Source of the DNA: JBCCGE01 sp039029455
Lineage (GTDB): Bacteria; Pseudomonadota; Gammaproteobacteria; Arenicellales; Poriferihabitantaceae
Reading direction: 5' to 3'
Length of the DNA: 57,590 nt
NCBI GenBank assembly: GCA_039029455.1
Contig: JBCCGE010000009.1
Coordinates: 1 to 57,590 of the forward strand
Below, piece by piece: positions 18,570 through 26,482 of the stretch (positions are counted from its first letter, which is position 1; each line of letters opens with the position of its first letter). A program made the translations under genes and the position numbers. The notes beneath the pieces are model-generated. The model had not been told where the DNA came from. It saw nothing but the letters and a program-made list of their open reading frames with translations, and made no database searches.

Positions 18570-19340
18570 TCAACCAGGAGGCAGTGGCGAAGTGGTCATA
18601 GGCGGCATCGTCGTCGGGAATATGGGGCATTCCTGTGTGAAGGAACGGCATGAGCCGAATGGCAACCTAAGGTTCTCGGAACCCTCTTCCGGGAACAGGA
18701 GCTCTACGTCGATGTAGTCAGATGTCGGGTTGGACAGGATGACGGTATACGACCTAAAAGCAACAAATGGGCATTTTTGGGGAGTCAGAAAGATGGTAGC
18801 GCCAAGTGGCCCTGATCCTTCATGAACAATGGTCGCACTCGTCTTAAAACGACTGCCAGGATACATTACGGTGAAGTCGACCGAATAAGTGTCGCCGCCA
18901 TTGGACGTGCTGCAACACATGTAGGCGCTCGGACTCATGATTGGTGCAGGAACCGGTTGCGCTTCGGCGACCGGTGTAATGACGTCAATCAGATTGTCGA
19001 CAATGGAGTCGCCCATAATCGGCGGCGCTTTGGCATAAACTTCCGCTTCGAAATTGACGCGTTGAGCATCGTTAATATCAAATACTTGCGACACATCATC
19101 GAAATAACTGGCATTCTGCATATCCTCGCCTTCACCGCCGTCACCACCGCTGCCGGTAGTGTTTGCGTGGCTCGGAAGAATAACTGAATCGACAACGGGC
19201 TTGGACCACTGCGTAGCGGTTGTCGCACCGACCAGACCGCCCCCCAGCAGCGTTGCTTTCAGCGTTTTACGTCTGGATTCTGTCGGCTGATCACTCTCTG
19301 ACTGCGGAGTATTTTTACTTTCAGGACGTTTTGATTTCAT
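18570..19340 (-). CDS. Tat-type exported protein of unknown function, copy 1
   Basis: 256 residues. A twin-arginine signal (ESRRKTLKATLLGGG, about residues 20-34) is followed by QWSKPVVDSVILPSHA, ending in a likely signal-peptidase site SHA-N. The mature protein has a Gly/Glu linker, an ASYFDDVSQ motif, a second cleavage-like ITPVAEAQ (about 128), then a roughly 110-residue Cys-containing domain (YMCCSTSNGGDTYSVDFTV, GSGPL, GSCRSFTQECP). The start at 19340 has AGAGGTGA at ideal spacing. It is paralogous to the protein at 21808-22515, including the RBS context. I do not recognise a function. It is probably periplasmic or surface-located, folded or cofactor-loaded before export if the Tat assignment holds. 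Confidence 0.72.
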   Translation of the reverse strand: MKSKRPESKNTPQSESDQPTESRRKTLKATLLGGGLVGATTATQWSKPVVDSVILPSHANTTGSGGDGGEGEDMQNASYFDDVSQVFDINDAQRVNFEAEVYAKAPPIMGDSIVDNLIDVITPVAEAQPVPAPIMSPSAYMCCSTSNGGDTYSVDFTVMYPGSRFKTSATIVHEGSGPLGATIFLTPQKCPFVAFRSYTVILSNPTSDYIDVELLFPEEGSENLRLPFGSCRSFTQECPIFPTTMPPMTTSPLPPG

Positions 19341-19640
19341 TCGATCACCTCTCACTCGTAAAAACTTTTTCATATTGAGAATTAGACAACCCGGCTGAGG
19401 TGTCACCTGCCTGACACAGTTTGCAAGCACCTTTAGGGTGTATTCCGACTGCAACTATAGCACTTTACAGTCCGCAGCGGACCACAGATTCGCATCTTTG
19501 GATATGTATCATTGGGCCGTATTTGTCTGAGGATTGAGATTTAAGCGGCGAGATATGCATAGAGCTCCGTCAACGCCGTGCCCTTTAGACGGGTTGCCGA
19601 AATTGGTTCAGGCATTGATGGTACACGATCCCACAGTGAT

Positions 19641-19674
19641 CAGACCGGGGCATGCCGGCAGGCAACCCGGTCTG
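19641..19674 (+). other. Stable leader hairpin upstream of liuC
   Basis: A 9-bp perfect stem (CAGACCGGG / CCCGGTCTG) encloses a loop that contains the self-complementary TGCCGGCA. It ends 58 bases before the liuC ATG and has no U-run, so it is not a normal terminator. The remainder of the 392-bp gap (19341-19732) holds the promoter side of the Tat-protein gene and nothing else recognisable. Confidence 0.35.
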
Positions 19675-19732
19675 GTGGACGATATGCGAAAATGTTTCAA
19701 TCGAAGTAAAAACGGATCAGCCTGTCAGAACC

Positions 19733-20518
19733 ATGAGTTACCAAACAATATCGCTTGAAACGGATGAGAGGGGTGTCGCCACCGTTACACTGGATCGAGA
19801 ACCGAAACACAATGTCATGGACGAGCGAATGCTTGATGAGTTGACCCGGGTTGCGGTCGCACTGTCGTCCGAAACGTCAGTGCGCGTCGTTGTGCTGACT
19901 GGTCGCGGATCGAGCTTTTGTGCGGGCGCTGATCTTGGGTGGATGAAGGCCAACCTTGAACTGGACATTGAGGAACGACTTTTCCAAAGCAATAAGCTGG
20001 GTGAGATGTTGAATGCGTGGAACGATCTGTCCAAGCTGGTTATCGCTAAAGTCAACGGTCAGGCCTTCGGTGGTGGTGTTGGCATTATCTGTACCTGCGA
20101 TATCGTTATCGGGGTTGATACCGCGGTCTTCAGTTTAAGCGAAGTCAAGCTGGGCCTGGCGCCTGCAAACATTTCGCCGTTTGTTTTGCAGCGGCTGGGA
20201 CGGCGTGTGTCCCGACGATTGTTGCTGAATGCGCATCGATTCAATGGACCCGAGGCAGCGCGATTTGGATTGCTGGACGAATGTGTGTCAACGTCGGAAT
20301 TGTCCGATTGTGTTGAGGGTGAAATTACTGAATTGCTGACCTGTGGACCTGAGGCCGTCGCTCGCACAAAAGAACTGATTCGATTTGTGTCCACTCACTC
20401 CGATACAGAATCCCGGGAATACGGTGCAAAACTGTTGGCGGATGTCTGGCAGGGTGATGAATCCGACGAGGGCATCCGCGCGTTTTTCGAGCGACGCAAG
20501 CCAAGCTGGAGCGTATGA
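19733..20518 (+). CDS. liuC: Methylglutaconyl-CoA hydratase-like crotonase
   Basis: A 261-residue enoyl-CoA hydratase/isomerase-family enzyme. The oxyanion-hole blocks SSFCAGADLGWMK (about 60-72) and GQAFGGGVGIICTCDI (about 106-121) are present, with the catalytic-region Glu in LSEVKLGLAPANISP. The AGADLxWM variant is characteristic of AUH/LiuC, which hydrates 3-methylglutaconyl-CoA to HMG-CoA in leucine breakdown. All other liu genes lie at 44-52 kb, and this step is missing there, which supports the assignment. The start at 19733 gives the normal family N-terminus; no clear RBS. It sits between the two copies of the GNAT/Tat-protein pair and is followed after 27 bases by GNAT copy 2. Confidence 0.82.
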   Translation: MSYQTISLETDERGVATVTLDREPKHNVMDERMLDELTRVAVALSSETSVRVVVLTGRGSSFCAGADLGWMKANLELDIEERLFQSNKLGEMLNAWNDLSKLVIAKVNGQAFGGGVGIICTCDIVIGVDTAVFSLSEVKLGLAPANISPFVLQRLGRRVSRRLLLNAHRFNGPEAARFGLLDECVSTSELSDCVEGEITELLTCGPEAVARTKELIRFVSTHSDTESREYGAKLLADVWQGDESDEGIRAFFERRKPSWSV

Positions 20519-20545
20519 GCGATTTGGGGTTGCAAGTTCGTCATC

Positions 20546-21616
20546 GTGTCGAAATTGAAGCTTCGAATTGATCCATACAACCGGAAATACCGGGGCGGTG
20601 TAATTGCGTGCCTGAAAGTGTTTTGGCAGCTGAATGATGAGATGGCCGAGCGTTTTTTTGCCTGGAAGTATGAGGACAATCCCTGGTCAACTCGAATCCA
20701 TCTGGTACTCCTTCTCGATGGTGAAGAAGTTGTGGGTATGCGCGGAGCCTGTCCCTTGCCGATTCACGCACCAAACCGTGAGCCATTGATGGCTGCAATG
20801 GTCGGAGACAGCTTTATCGTTTCGAAATATCGCGGGGGTCGTGAGTTCTTCCAGATGACCCGGATGTTGTTGCAGATGATGAATGCCGAGGGCATATCTT
20901 ACGCGCTGAATGCGTCCGCAACCGCCCCCGTACGTCGTGTCTCTGTACGCGAAGGGTGGACAGATACCGGTTCGTTTCCTGTGCTGGAATACAACAACAC
21001 GTCGAAACTGAGGACAGACAGTGGGCTTGCCTCGCTTGATCCTCTGCTTGAGGCCTGGCAGCCAGTCGACAATGGGTGGATTCATATGTCGAGCAAATTC
21101 TATGTCGGTGCGCTGACCACTTTGCAGTCCAATCAAAAGCCGGTCGCACTCGAAGTCGAGCGCAACGACCTGTATTGGCGCTGGCGACCTCTGAATCCTC
21201 GAATAGACTATCGAGTCATGTATCTTTTTGATTCATCCGAGTCCGGTTCTTCGAATTCAAATCAGAGGGCAGTTGGTGCGCTCCGTGCCGCAATCGTGAT
21301 CGGTGTTGACAAGGCATTGCTGGCAAATCGGGTGTGGATAGCAGGCTGGATAACCCGCGACAGCGGATCCCTGCGCGACCTGCTAGCGTATTTTTTTGAG
21401 ATCAATCCATTCAAAACACTCTATACGATGGCGCCCGCTGGTCCCGCAGCTGGATCGTTTTCAAGTGTCGGGTTTGTGCAAAGTCGAAACAGCGCAATGG
21501 ATTTCAGAATACTGATTCGATCAACAGATACACAGCCGGCCGACTCAGAATGGGTTGCGCAGATGAGTAAGGTTGAACACTGGCAGCATCACGGCATGAA
21601 TCTGGACGAGCTGTGA
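20546..21616 (+). CDS. GNAT-like acyltransferase, copy 2 of a duplicated pair
   Basis: A 356-residue paralogue of the 17402-18469 protein. It has AERFFAWKYEDNPW (about 33-46), GMRGACPLPI, GDSFIVSKYRGGREFF, VSVREGWTDTG and a second half from YWRWRP (about 211) that looks like another GNAT-like domain. It starts at a GTG (20546), 27 bases after liuC, so it may be cotranscribed with it. It converges on a second Tat-exported protein gene. Sequence identity to copy 1 is visibly modest, so the duplication is old and both copies are probably functional. Substrates are unknown. Confidence 0.7.
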   Translation: MSKLKLRIDPYNRKYRGGVIACLKVFWQLNDEMAERFFAWKYEDNPWSTRIHLVLLLDGEEVVGMRGACPLPIHAPNREPLMAAMVGDSFIVSKYRGGREFFQMTRMLLQMMNAEGISYALNASATAPVRRVSVREGWTDTGSFPVLEYNNTSKLRTDSGLASLDPLLEAWQPVDNGWIHMSSKFYVGALTTLQSNQKPVALEVERNDLYWRWRPLNPRIDYRVMYLFDSSESGSSNSNQRAVGALRAAIVIGVDKALLANRVWIAGWITRDSGSLRDLLAYFFEINPFKTLYTMAPAGPAAGSFSSVGFVQSRNSAMDFRILIRSTDTQPADSEWVAQMSKVEHWQHHGMNLDEL

Positions 21617-21703
21617 GCAGACTTTCGGTGGCTTGTTTACGCCCTGTAGTGAATCCACCCTAATTCATAGCAATGTAACAGGCGGACCAGGTCAAACAAG
21701 AAA

Positions 21704-21725
21704 AGAGCCAGCCGAAGCTGGCTCT
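21704..21725 (-). terminator. Rho-independent terminator of the second Tat-protein gene
   Basis: On the minus strand: a 9-bp perfect stem AGAGCCAGC / GCTGGCTCT closed by a UUCG tetraloop, followed by TTTTCTTG. It lies 83 bases beyond the stop of the 21808-22515 gene. Confidence 0.8.
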
Positions 21726-21807
21726 ACAATTATCGGGCAACCTGCAATGCGGACTTAGCTTTATTACTGGAGATTCCCGCTTAAATCCGTGATTCGCAGG
21801 TTTCAGC

Positions 21808-22515
21808 TTATTGTGGAATCGATTCCGGGCATGAAGGTGTAAACGATCTGCATGCTCCGGCCCCAACGGTCACGTCGCCGCCAAATTTTAAAATGTTTAC
21901 TGAGAGCTGGACATCGCTTTCAGTAGGTGAGGACACAATTGCGGTCGGGCTAAATTCTATACCTTTGATGTCTCCGCAATCATTTGGGTCACGACTGAGT
22001 GGAATTGCTGTGTTGAGAGGACCACTTCCGGAATACACTGTCGTTGAGCCCGATGTAAAGATACTGGGGCTGAAAACAAGCGTGTAGTCCACGTTGTATG
22101 TTGTACCGTCGCTGGTGGTTACGCAGGCATAGATGTTGGTTTCTCTCACACTTTCTTGAGCCTGCGCTGGCGGCACGACTAAATTGGAGAGGCGGCCAAC
22201 AATATTTTCGGGGACCGGATTGTCGGATGCGGCAATGATTTGATTTTCGCTGACATTGCTGCGATCAAAAGTGAAGAGCTGCTCAGAGACATTCTGGAAG
22301 TAGCTGGCGCTGGTGTTTCCACCGGATTCGTCGCCACCTGAATCGGTGGTGGTGGCATGCGCAGGCAGGACAACCGACTCCACCACCGGCCGAGACCAGT
22401 GTGCAGTTGCCAGTATGCCCGTTCCCAGTAGTGTCTGTTTAAGAGCGCGCCGACGATCATGGTTCGACTGATTGGTTGTTTTTGTTGATTGATTCTTTCT
22501 CTCACCGTTTTTCAT
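21808..22515 (-). CDS. Tat-type exported protein of unknown function, copy 2
   Basis: 235 residues, paralogous to the 18570-19340 protein. A twin-arginine signal (HDRRRALKQTLLGTG) runs into HWSRPVVESVVLPAHA-T, with an AHA cleavage site. Then come a Gly/Ser linker, SASYFQNVSE, a second processing-like VVPPAQAQ (about 128), and a C-terminal domain with YACVTTSDGTTYNVDYTL, GSGPL and GACRSFTPSCP. GAGGTGA sits just before the ATG, as in copy 1. The terminator downstream is strong. I do not recognise a function. Conservation of the signal, both cleavage-like motifs and the Cys pattern in two diverged copies argues they matter. Confidence 0.72.
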   Translation of the reverse strand: MKNGERKNQSTKTTNQSNHDRRRALKQTLLGTGILATAHWSRPVVESVVLPAHATTTDSGGDESGGNTSASYFQNVSEQLFTFDRSNVSENQIIAASDNPVPENIVGRLSNLVVPPAQAQESVRETNIYACVTTSDGTTYNVDYTLVFSPSIFTSGSTTVYSGSGPLNTAIPLSRDPNDCGDIKGIEFSPTAIVSSPTESDVQLSVNILKFGGDVTVGAGACRSFTPSCPESIPQ

Positions 22516-22877
22516 GATTCACCTCGTGATCTAATGCAATTAACTGTTTGGTTATTGAAAACTTGCGCGCTGAAATCTAGCATGAGTGAACTGGAAAGTT
22601 TCCAAATTTGCCGGTTTACGCAGTGATTTACGCTAAAAATGAGTAGGAATACTCAGTGATGATCCAGTGGTAAACCAGCCAATCAGACCGTGTGCTCTGG
22701 CAGCACATTAGTAGGTGCGATCAGACGCTTTGAATCCGGGGCAGAAGTCTTATCAAAAGCATGGTTTCGAGGCCTTCAGTTTGAGACAAAAGCGTTCGAA
22801 TAAAGACTGATATTTTGATGTCAGAGTGAGTATGATTCCGGCATCTACAGTTCACCCTTCTATCCTCGCCATTCACT
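22516..22877. other. Divergent intergenic region
   Basis: 362 bases between the second Tat-protein gene and the aminotransferase gene. A short GAGTA-GGAA-TACTC hairpin lies near 22642-22655. No gene or clear operator was seen. Confidence 0.35.
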
Positions 22878-24128
22878 ATGTTTGACAGTTCGTTGCTGCA
22901 GCAGGTCCGCAGCTGTTTTGCTCATGTTGATTCCTGCCCATATCAGGGCGAACGCGCATTCTTCGAAAATGCCGGCGGTTCTCTGACTCTGAATTCCGTA
23001 GTCGAAACAACATCTCGTCTGGCCGCTATTCCTGACAATCAGGGTCGTGATAATCCGGCGTCTCACGAGCTGGTCAGACTCATTAACGAGAGCAAGCGCA
23101 ATATCATGACGTTTCTTGGCACCAGTCGCGGCATGGTATTTGTGGGCGAGAGTGGAACTGAGCTGCTGTTTCGAATGATTCGTGCGGCGGTACTCGCTAA
23201 AGACGGCAATGGAGATGTGCTCGGCAGCTCTCTCGAACACCCGGCAACGGTCAGTGCCTGTCGACGTTGGGCCGGGGTCGCCAATAAAAACTATATACAG
23301 ATCGAGCACAACCCGGACACCGCAATGGTCACGGCGGAGGACTATGCCGCACACGTTACGCCGGATACTCATGTTGCAACCATTATCCAGACTTCACCCG
23401 TCAGCGGCACCGCACTTGACGTTGAGTCCATTGTTAAAGCTGTTCGCGCGGTATCGCCAAACTGCTTTATTGTCGTTGACGGCATTCAGCATGCCGCCCA
23501 CGGTGCGCTTGATCTCGATGCTTACAACGTCGATGGATTCGCGGTGTCAGCCTACAAGGTGTTTTCGAAACATAATTACGGCGTGGCATGGTTGTCCGAA
23601 CGTTTAAGCACCGTTCCGCACGACAAGCTCGATGGCACTGCAGATGATTTCTGGGAGATGGGTACGCGTGATACATCCGCGTACGCGACGTTTACCGATG
23701 TTGTAAATTATCTTGAATGGCTCGGGTCGGAATTTACAACGTCTGATGATTTGCGCGATCGGCTGGTTGCGGCCGGCAAGGCAATGCAGGCGCATGAACA
23801 CGATCTTGTACAGTTGATGATAAATGGTGATGAGACCCAGAGCGGGTTGCGGGACATCGAGGGTGTTTTCATTGTGGGGGGTGCGGACAACCCACATCGG
23901 GAAGGTCTGGTGTCAATGACGTTGGTGAACATGCCGTCTGCCGAGGTTGTTACCGCGCTGAACGATCGTGGAATTCGCACGCACGTGCGTAAGAACGACT
24001 ACTTTTCAGGGAATATACTGAATCCGCTGAACATGGAAACCTGTGTTCGGGTATCGTTGTGTCACTACAACTCTCCGGCAGAAGTAAAAAAGTTCCTGGC
24101 GCTGGTCGAAGAACTGGCAAGCACATAG
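22878..24128 (+). CDS. Class V aminotransferase / cysteine desulfurase-like PLP enzyme
   Basis: A 416-residue fold-type I PLP enzyme. The PLP Lys is in FAVSAYKVFSKHNYG (about residue 224), the Asp/His pair in FIVVDGIQHAAHG, and the N-terminal ENAGGSLTLNSVVE and SLEHPATVSACRRW match the class V (cysteine desulfurase-like) layout. No catalytic Cys loop of a true IscS/SufS is evident, so a sulfur-transfer role is doubtful; a lyase or transaminase role is equally possible. It converges with the next gene (20-base gap). No operon partner is visible. Confidence 0.78.
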   Translation: MFDSSLLQQVRSCFAHVDSCPYQGERAFFENAGGSLTLNSVVETTSRLAAIPDNQGRDNPASHELVRLINESKRNIMTFLGTSRGMVFVGESGTELLFRMIRAAVLAKDGNGDVLGSSLEHPATVSACRRWAGVANKNYIQIEHNPDTAMVTAEDYAAHVTPDTHVATIIQTSPVSGTALDVESIVKAVRAVSPNCFIVVDGIQHAAHGALDLDAYNVDGFAVSAYKVFSKHNYGVAWLSERLSTVPHDKLDGTADDFWEMGTRDTSAYATFTDVVNYLEWLGSEFTTSDDLRDRLVAAGKAMQAHEHDLVQLMINGDETQSGLRDIEGVFIVGGADNPHREGLVSMTLVNMPSAEVVTALNDRGIRTHVRKNDYFSGNILNPLNMETCVRVSLCHYNSPAEVKKFLALVEELAST

Positions 24129-24148
24129 TTTCATCGCAGATCGGTGCA

Positions 24149-26035
24149 CTAAAGCGAAGCTGGAGTGACCCGATTCGCCGCATCGATTCCTCTTTGAATA
24201 AGGTGCTCCGTTAACCGTTTGCCAGCCTCTGCGGAATCCAGTCTGTCGTCGCATATTTCGACGCTGGATTGAAACAATTCCTCTGTCATTTCCCCTGTTT
24301 CAATGTCGAGTCGAAACGTTTGCCTGCACCGGGTCAGTGAAACCGTGCGGATGCCGTAACGCGGTGGACCGGCTCCTATCAGCTGAGTCAGGGTTTGATG
24401 CCTGGCTTCGACTTTTTTTCGATTTACGCTGTCGATGGAAAACAGGTCGCGTTTCGATTCCGGGTCCAGCAACAGCGAATGTCCCTCCATCCAGTCTGGC
24501 ACGGGTATATCCAGATAGTCGAGAACGGTGGGTGCGATGTCGATGAGCTGATTGTTGCCGAACTTTGCTCCTGCGTGAGCGCCATCCGGAAAACGGATCA
24601 GCAGCGGAACCGACTGATGTGTTCGCCACTCTCGGGTGTGATCAGACGAATAAATCACCACTGTGTTTTCAAGTTTTCCGCTTTGTTCGAGTATGCGAAG
24701 GAACCGACCGAATAAAATATCAGAGTTCAGGATGGCATCGTCGTAAAAGTCGAGAATATTCTGAGCGGTCTGGATTGAGTGGGATGCAGAGAAGGTCCGC
24801 TTTCGGGGAAAATAATGACAACAGTGAGTTCCCATCAAATGTATATGGGCAAACACCGGCGCTGTCGACTGCTCAATAAAATCACGAAACCGGATCAGAC
24901 GCTCATCGTCGGTCGTGCCATAGACTTTTGCAATGTTTTCGGGATTGACGACGTCAAAGGCATTGGACATCGCACGAACCCCGAGCAAATGGAGTGCGCG
25001 ATCCTGCACCCGGTTGAACAGTGTTTTGCTGAACGCAATGGTTGCGTCAAGTGCGATTGTCAGAGACCTGGGAACAATTTGCGGTGTATGGGCAATCGCC
25101 CGCCCGTTGGCGTGATCGAAAGCCTCTTGCATGTTCAGATCCGGTCCATCGGCATAGTAGCGGACGGATTCCTGAAAACTCTGGTACCCCAGTTTATTAA
25201 GTATTGCCGGGAGGTGCTGGTGAACCGCAGTACCGTCCAGCGTGTGGGGCGGAAAAATGACTTTTGTAGTTGTTGGATAACGGCCGGTCAGCATCGCTGT
25301 GACTGAACCTGTGGTTCTTCCAGCGTTAGCAATTGTGTTGTGCACGACCAGAGCATTTGATGATATTGACTGCAGGACAGGTGTTGTATCCCGACCGTAG
25401 CCGTACAGTGAAACATGACTTGACTGGATACCGTCGCTGGCGAAAAAGATGATGTTTGGTCGGTGTTTTACATCGGTGGCAGTCACTGAAACTTGCTTTT
25501 CAATGCCGTTAACCGCAACAAAGCCGACAGCCGTCAGAATCGACAGTGCTGGCAGCGCCGCAAGCTGAACCCGTGATACGGATGAGGCCGCATTGAGTTT
25601 GCGGTAAAGCCATCGAACCCAGCACACGAAAAACACTACGATGAATATCATCCACACGATGGGCTGATGATCCTTTGTACTGCGAATCCCGGTGTCGAGA
25701 ACCGTCAGGGTGAAATTATCGATCAACAATATCGTGAGTACTGTTGCGATAGCAGCGGCGGGCAGAACCAGAAGAATGTTCGATTTACGAGTCAGTGGCT
25801 TCAGCAGAAACCAGGCAAGCATGCACACGAAATAAAGAGAGGCTGCAATTAGCAGCAGGGCCAGAGGACTGACGAGCAAACTCTGAATCTGATCCGGTAA
25901 CGGTTTACTGCTTAGTGAGGAGGGTTTGGTAAAGAAAAACAGCCATTCCAGAGCGATATAGATGTAAGTCGTCAGGACGACAAACCATGCGCCTGTGCGC
26001 ACTGGGGTATTTGCTGGTACGAGCGTTCGAATCAC
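24149..26035 (-). CDS. Membrane-anchored alkaline-phosphatase-superfamily enzyme (sulfatase fold, Thr nucleophile)
   Basis: 628 residues. Five or so membrane helices lie in residues 15-175, then an extracytoplasmic sulfatase-fold domain from about 190 (RPNIIFFASDGIQSSHVSLYGYGR). Sulfatases need C/S-x-P-S-R before LLTG; here the aligned segment is GRTTGSVTAMLTG, placing Thr241 at the nucleophile position, as in LtaS and EptA-type phosphoglycol or phosphoethanolamine transferases. Metal-site blocks SDG (200-202) and YSSDHTREW remain. It is more likely a phosphotransferase or phosphodiesterase acting on lipids or glycans than a sulfatase. The start is a GTG without clear RBS. It is followed upstream on the same strand by the YLDPGTGS small protein. 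Confidence 0.75.
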   Translation of the reverse strand: MIRTLVPANTPVRTGAWFVVLTTYIYIALEWLFFFTKPSSLSSKPLPDQIQSLLVSPLALLLIAASLYFVCMLAWFLLKPLTRKSNILLVLPAAAIATVLTILLIDNFTLTVLDTGIRSTKDHQPIVWMIFIVVFFVCWVRWLYRKLNAASSVSRVQLAALPALSILTAVGFVAVNGIEKQVSVTATDVKHRPNIIFFASDGIQSSHVSLYGYGRDTTPVLQSISSNALVVHNTIANAGRTTGSVTAMLTGRYPTTTKVIFPPHTLDGTAVHQHLPAILNKLGYQSFQESVRYYADGPDLNMQEAFDHANGRAIAHTPQIVPRSLTIALDATIAFSKTLFNRVQDRALHLLGVRAMSNAFDVVNPENIAKVYGTTDDERLIRFRDFIEQSTAPVFAHIHLMGTHCCHYFPRKRTFSASHSIQTAQNILDFYDDAILNSDILFGRFLRILEQSGKLENTVVIYSSDHTREWRTHQSVPLLIRFPDGAHAGAKFGNNQLIDIAPTVLDYLDIPVPDWMEGHSLLLDPESKRDLFSIDSVNRKKVEARHQTLTQLIGAGPPRYGIRTVSLTRCRQTFRLDIETGEMTEELFQSSVEICDDRLDSAEAGKRLTEHLIQRGIDAANRVTPASL

Positions 26036-26128
26036 ACCGTATCGGCTATTTTATTTGTCGTAAGTGCACGTCCTGACGGATATTGGAATGCCTGCCAAAA
26101 GCAGAAAATCAGGTGTCGATCGCATCGG

Positions 26129-26368
26129 TCACTGTTGTTGATTGTCTTCCGTTTCTGTCAGCGCTTCACTTTGCTCATCGGGTGATCGGGTAAAAATGCT
26201 TTTCACCCGGTGCCACCAGAACTTTCCGGTCGCGAGCGCAGCAGCGATTCCAGCCACAATTCCCTGAAAAATGATGCTGCCTGTACCGGGATCCAGATAG
26301 GCGAATGCGACTGAGGGACAGGCAAAAGCCAGAACCACAGGGAAAACGGCTAGGCGAAAGGGACTCAT
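26129..26368 (-). CDS. Small membrane protein with YLDPGTGS motif
   Basis: 79 residues. An N-terminal hydrophobic segment ending PSVAFA (cleavable signal or helix) is followed at residues 24-31 by YLDPGTGS, then a second helix (IIFQGIVAGIAAALATGKFWW) and a charged cytoplasmic tail rich in Glu. The Y-x-DPGTGS-x3-Q pattern recurs in small uncharacterised membrane proteins of many bacteria; that is from memory. It lies upstream of the sulfatase-fold gene on the same strand, and divergent from the methyltransferase. The start at 26368 is an ATG that gives a compact signal. Function unknown. Confidence 0.7.
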   Translation of the reverse strand: MSPFRLAVFPVVLAFACPSVAFAYLDPGTGSIIFQGIVAGIAAALATGKFWWHRVKSIFTRSPDEQSEALTETEDNQQQ

Positions 26369-26482
26369 AGGTGGAATTTTGTGTAACATCGGAAGATAGA
26401 CCGGCAAAATATAACACAGTCGCTTCGGGCGATTTACCCACTCAGGTCAATCGACCTGCCCTACAACAATCCAGCAGTAGTT

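Noticed and set aside
18822..19187. 121-codon frame opposite the first Tat protein
   Set aside because: The minus-strand frame has an excellent RBS, signal and a paralogue; the opposite frame has none of these.
17402..22515. insertion sequence or transposon causing the duplication
   Set aside because: No transposase, terminal inverted repeat or near-identical DNA copies were seen. The two copies are strongly diverged.
24149..26035. arylsulfatase identity
   Set aside because: No Cys or Ser at the formylglycine position; Thr241 occupies it instead.
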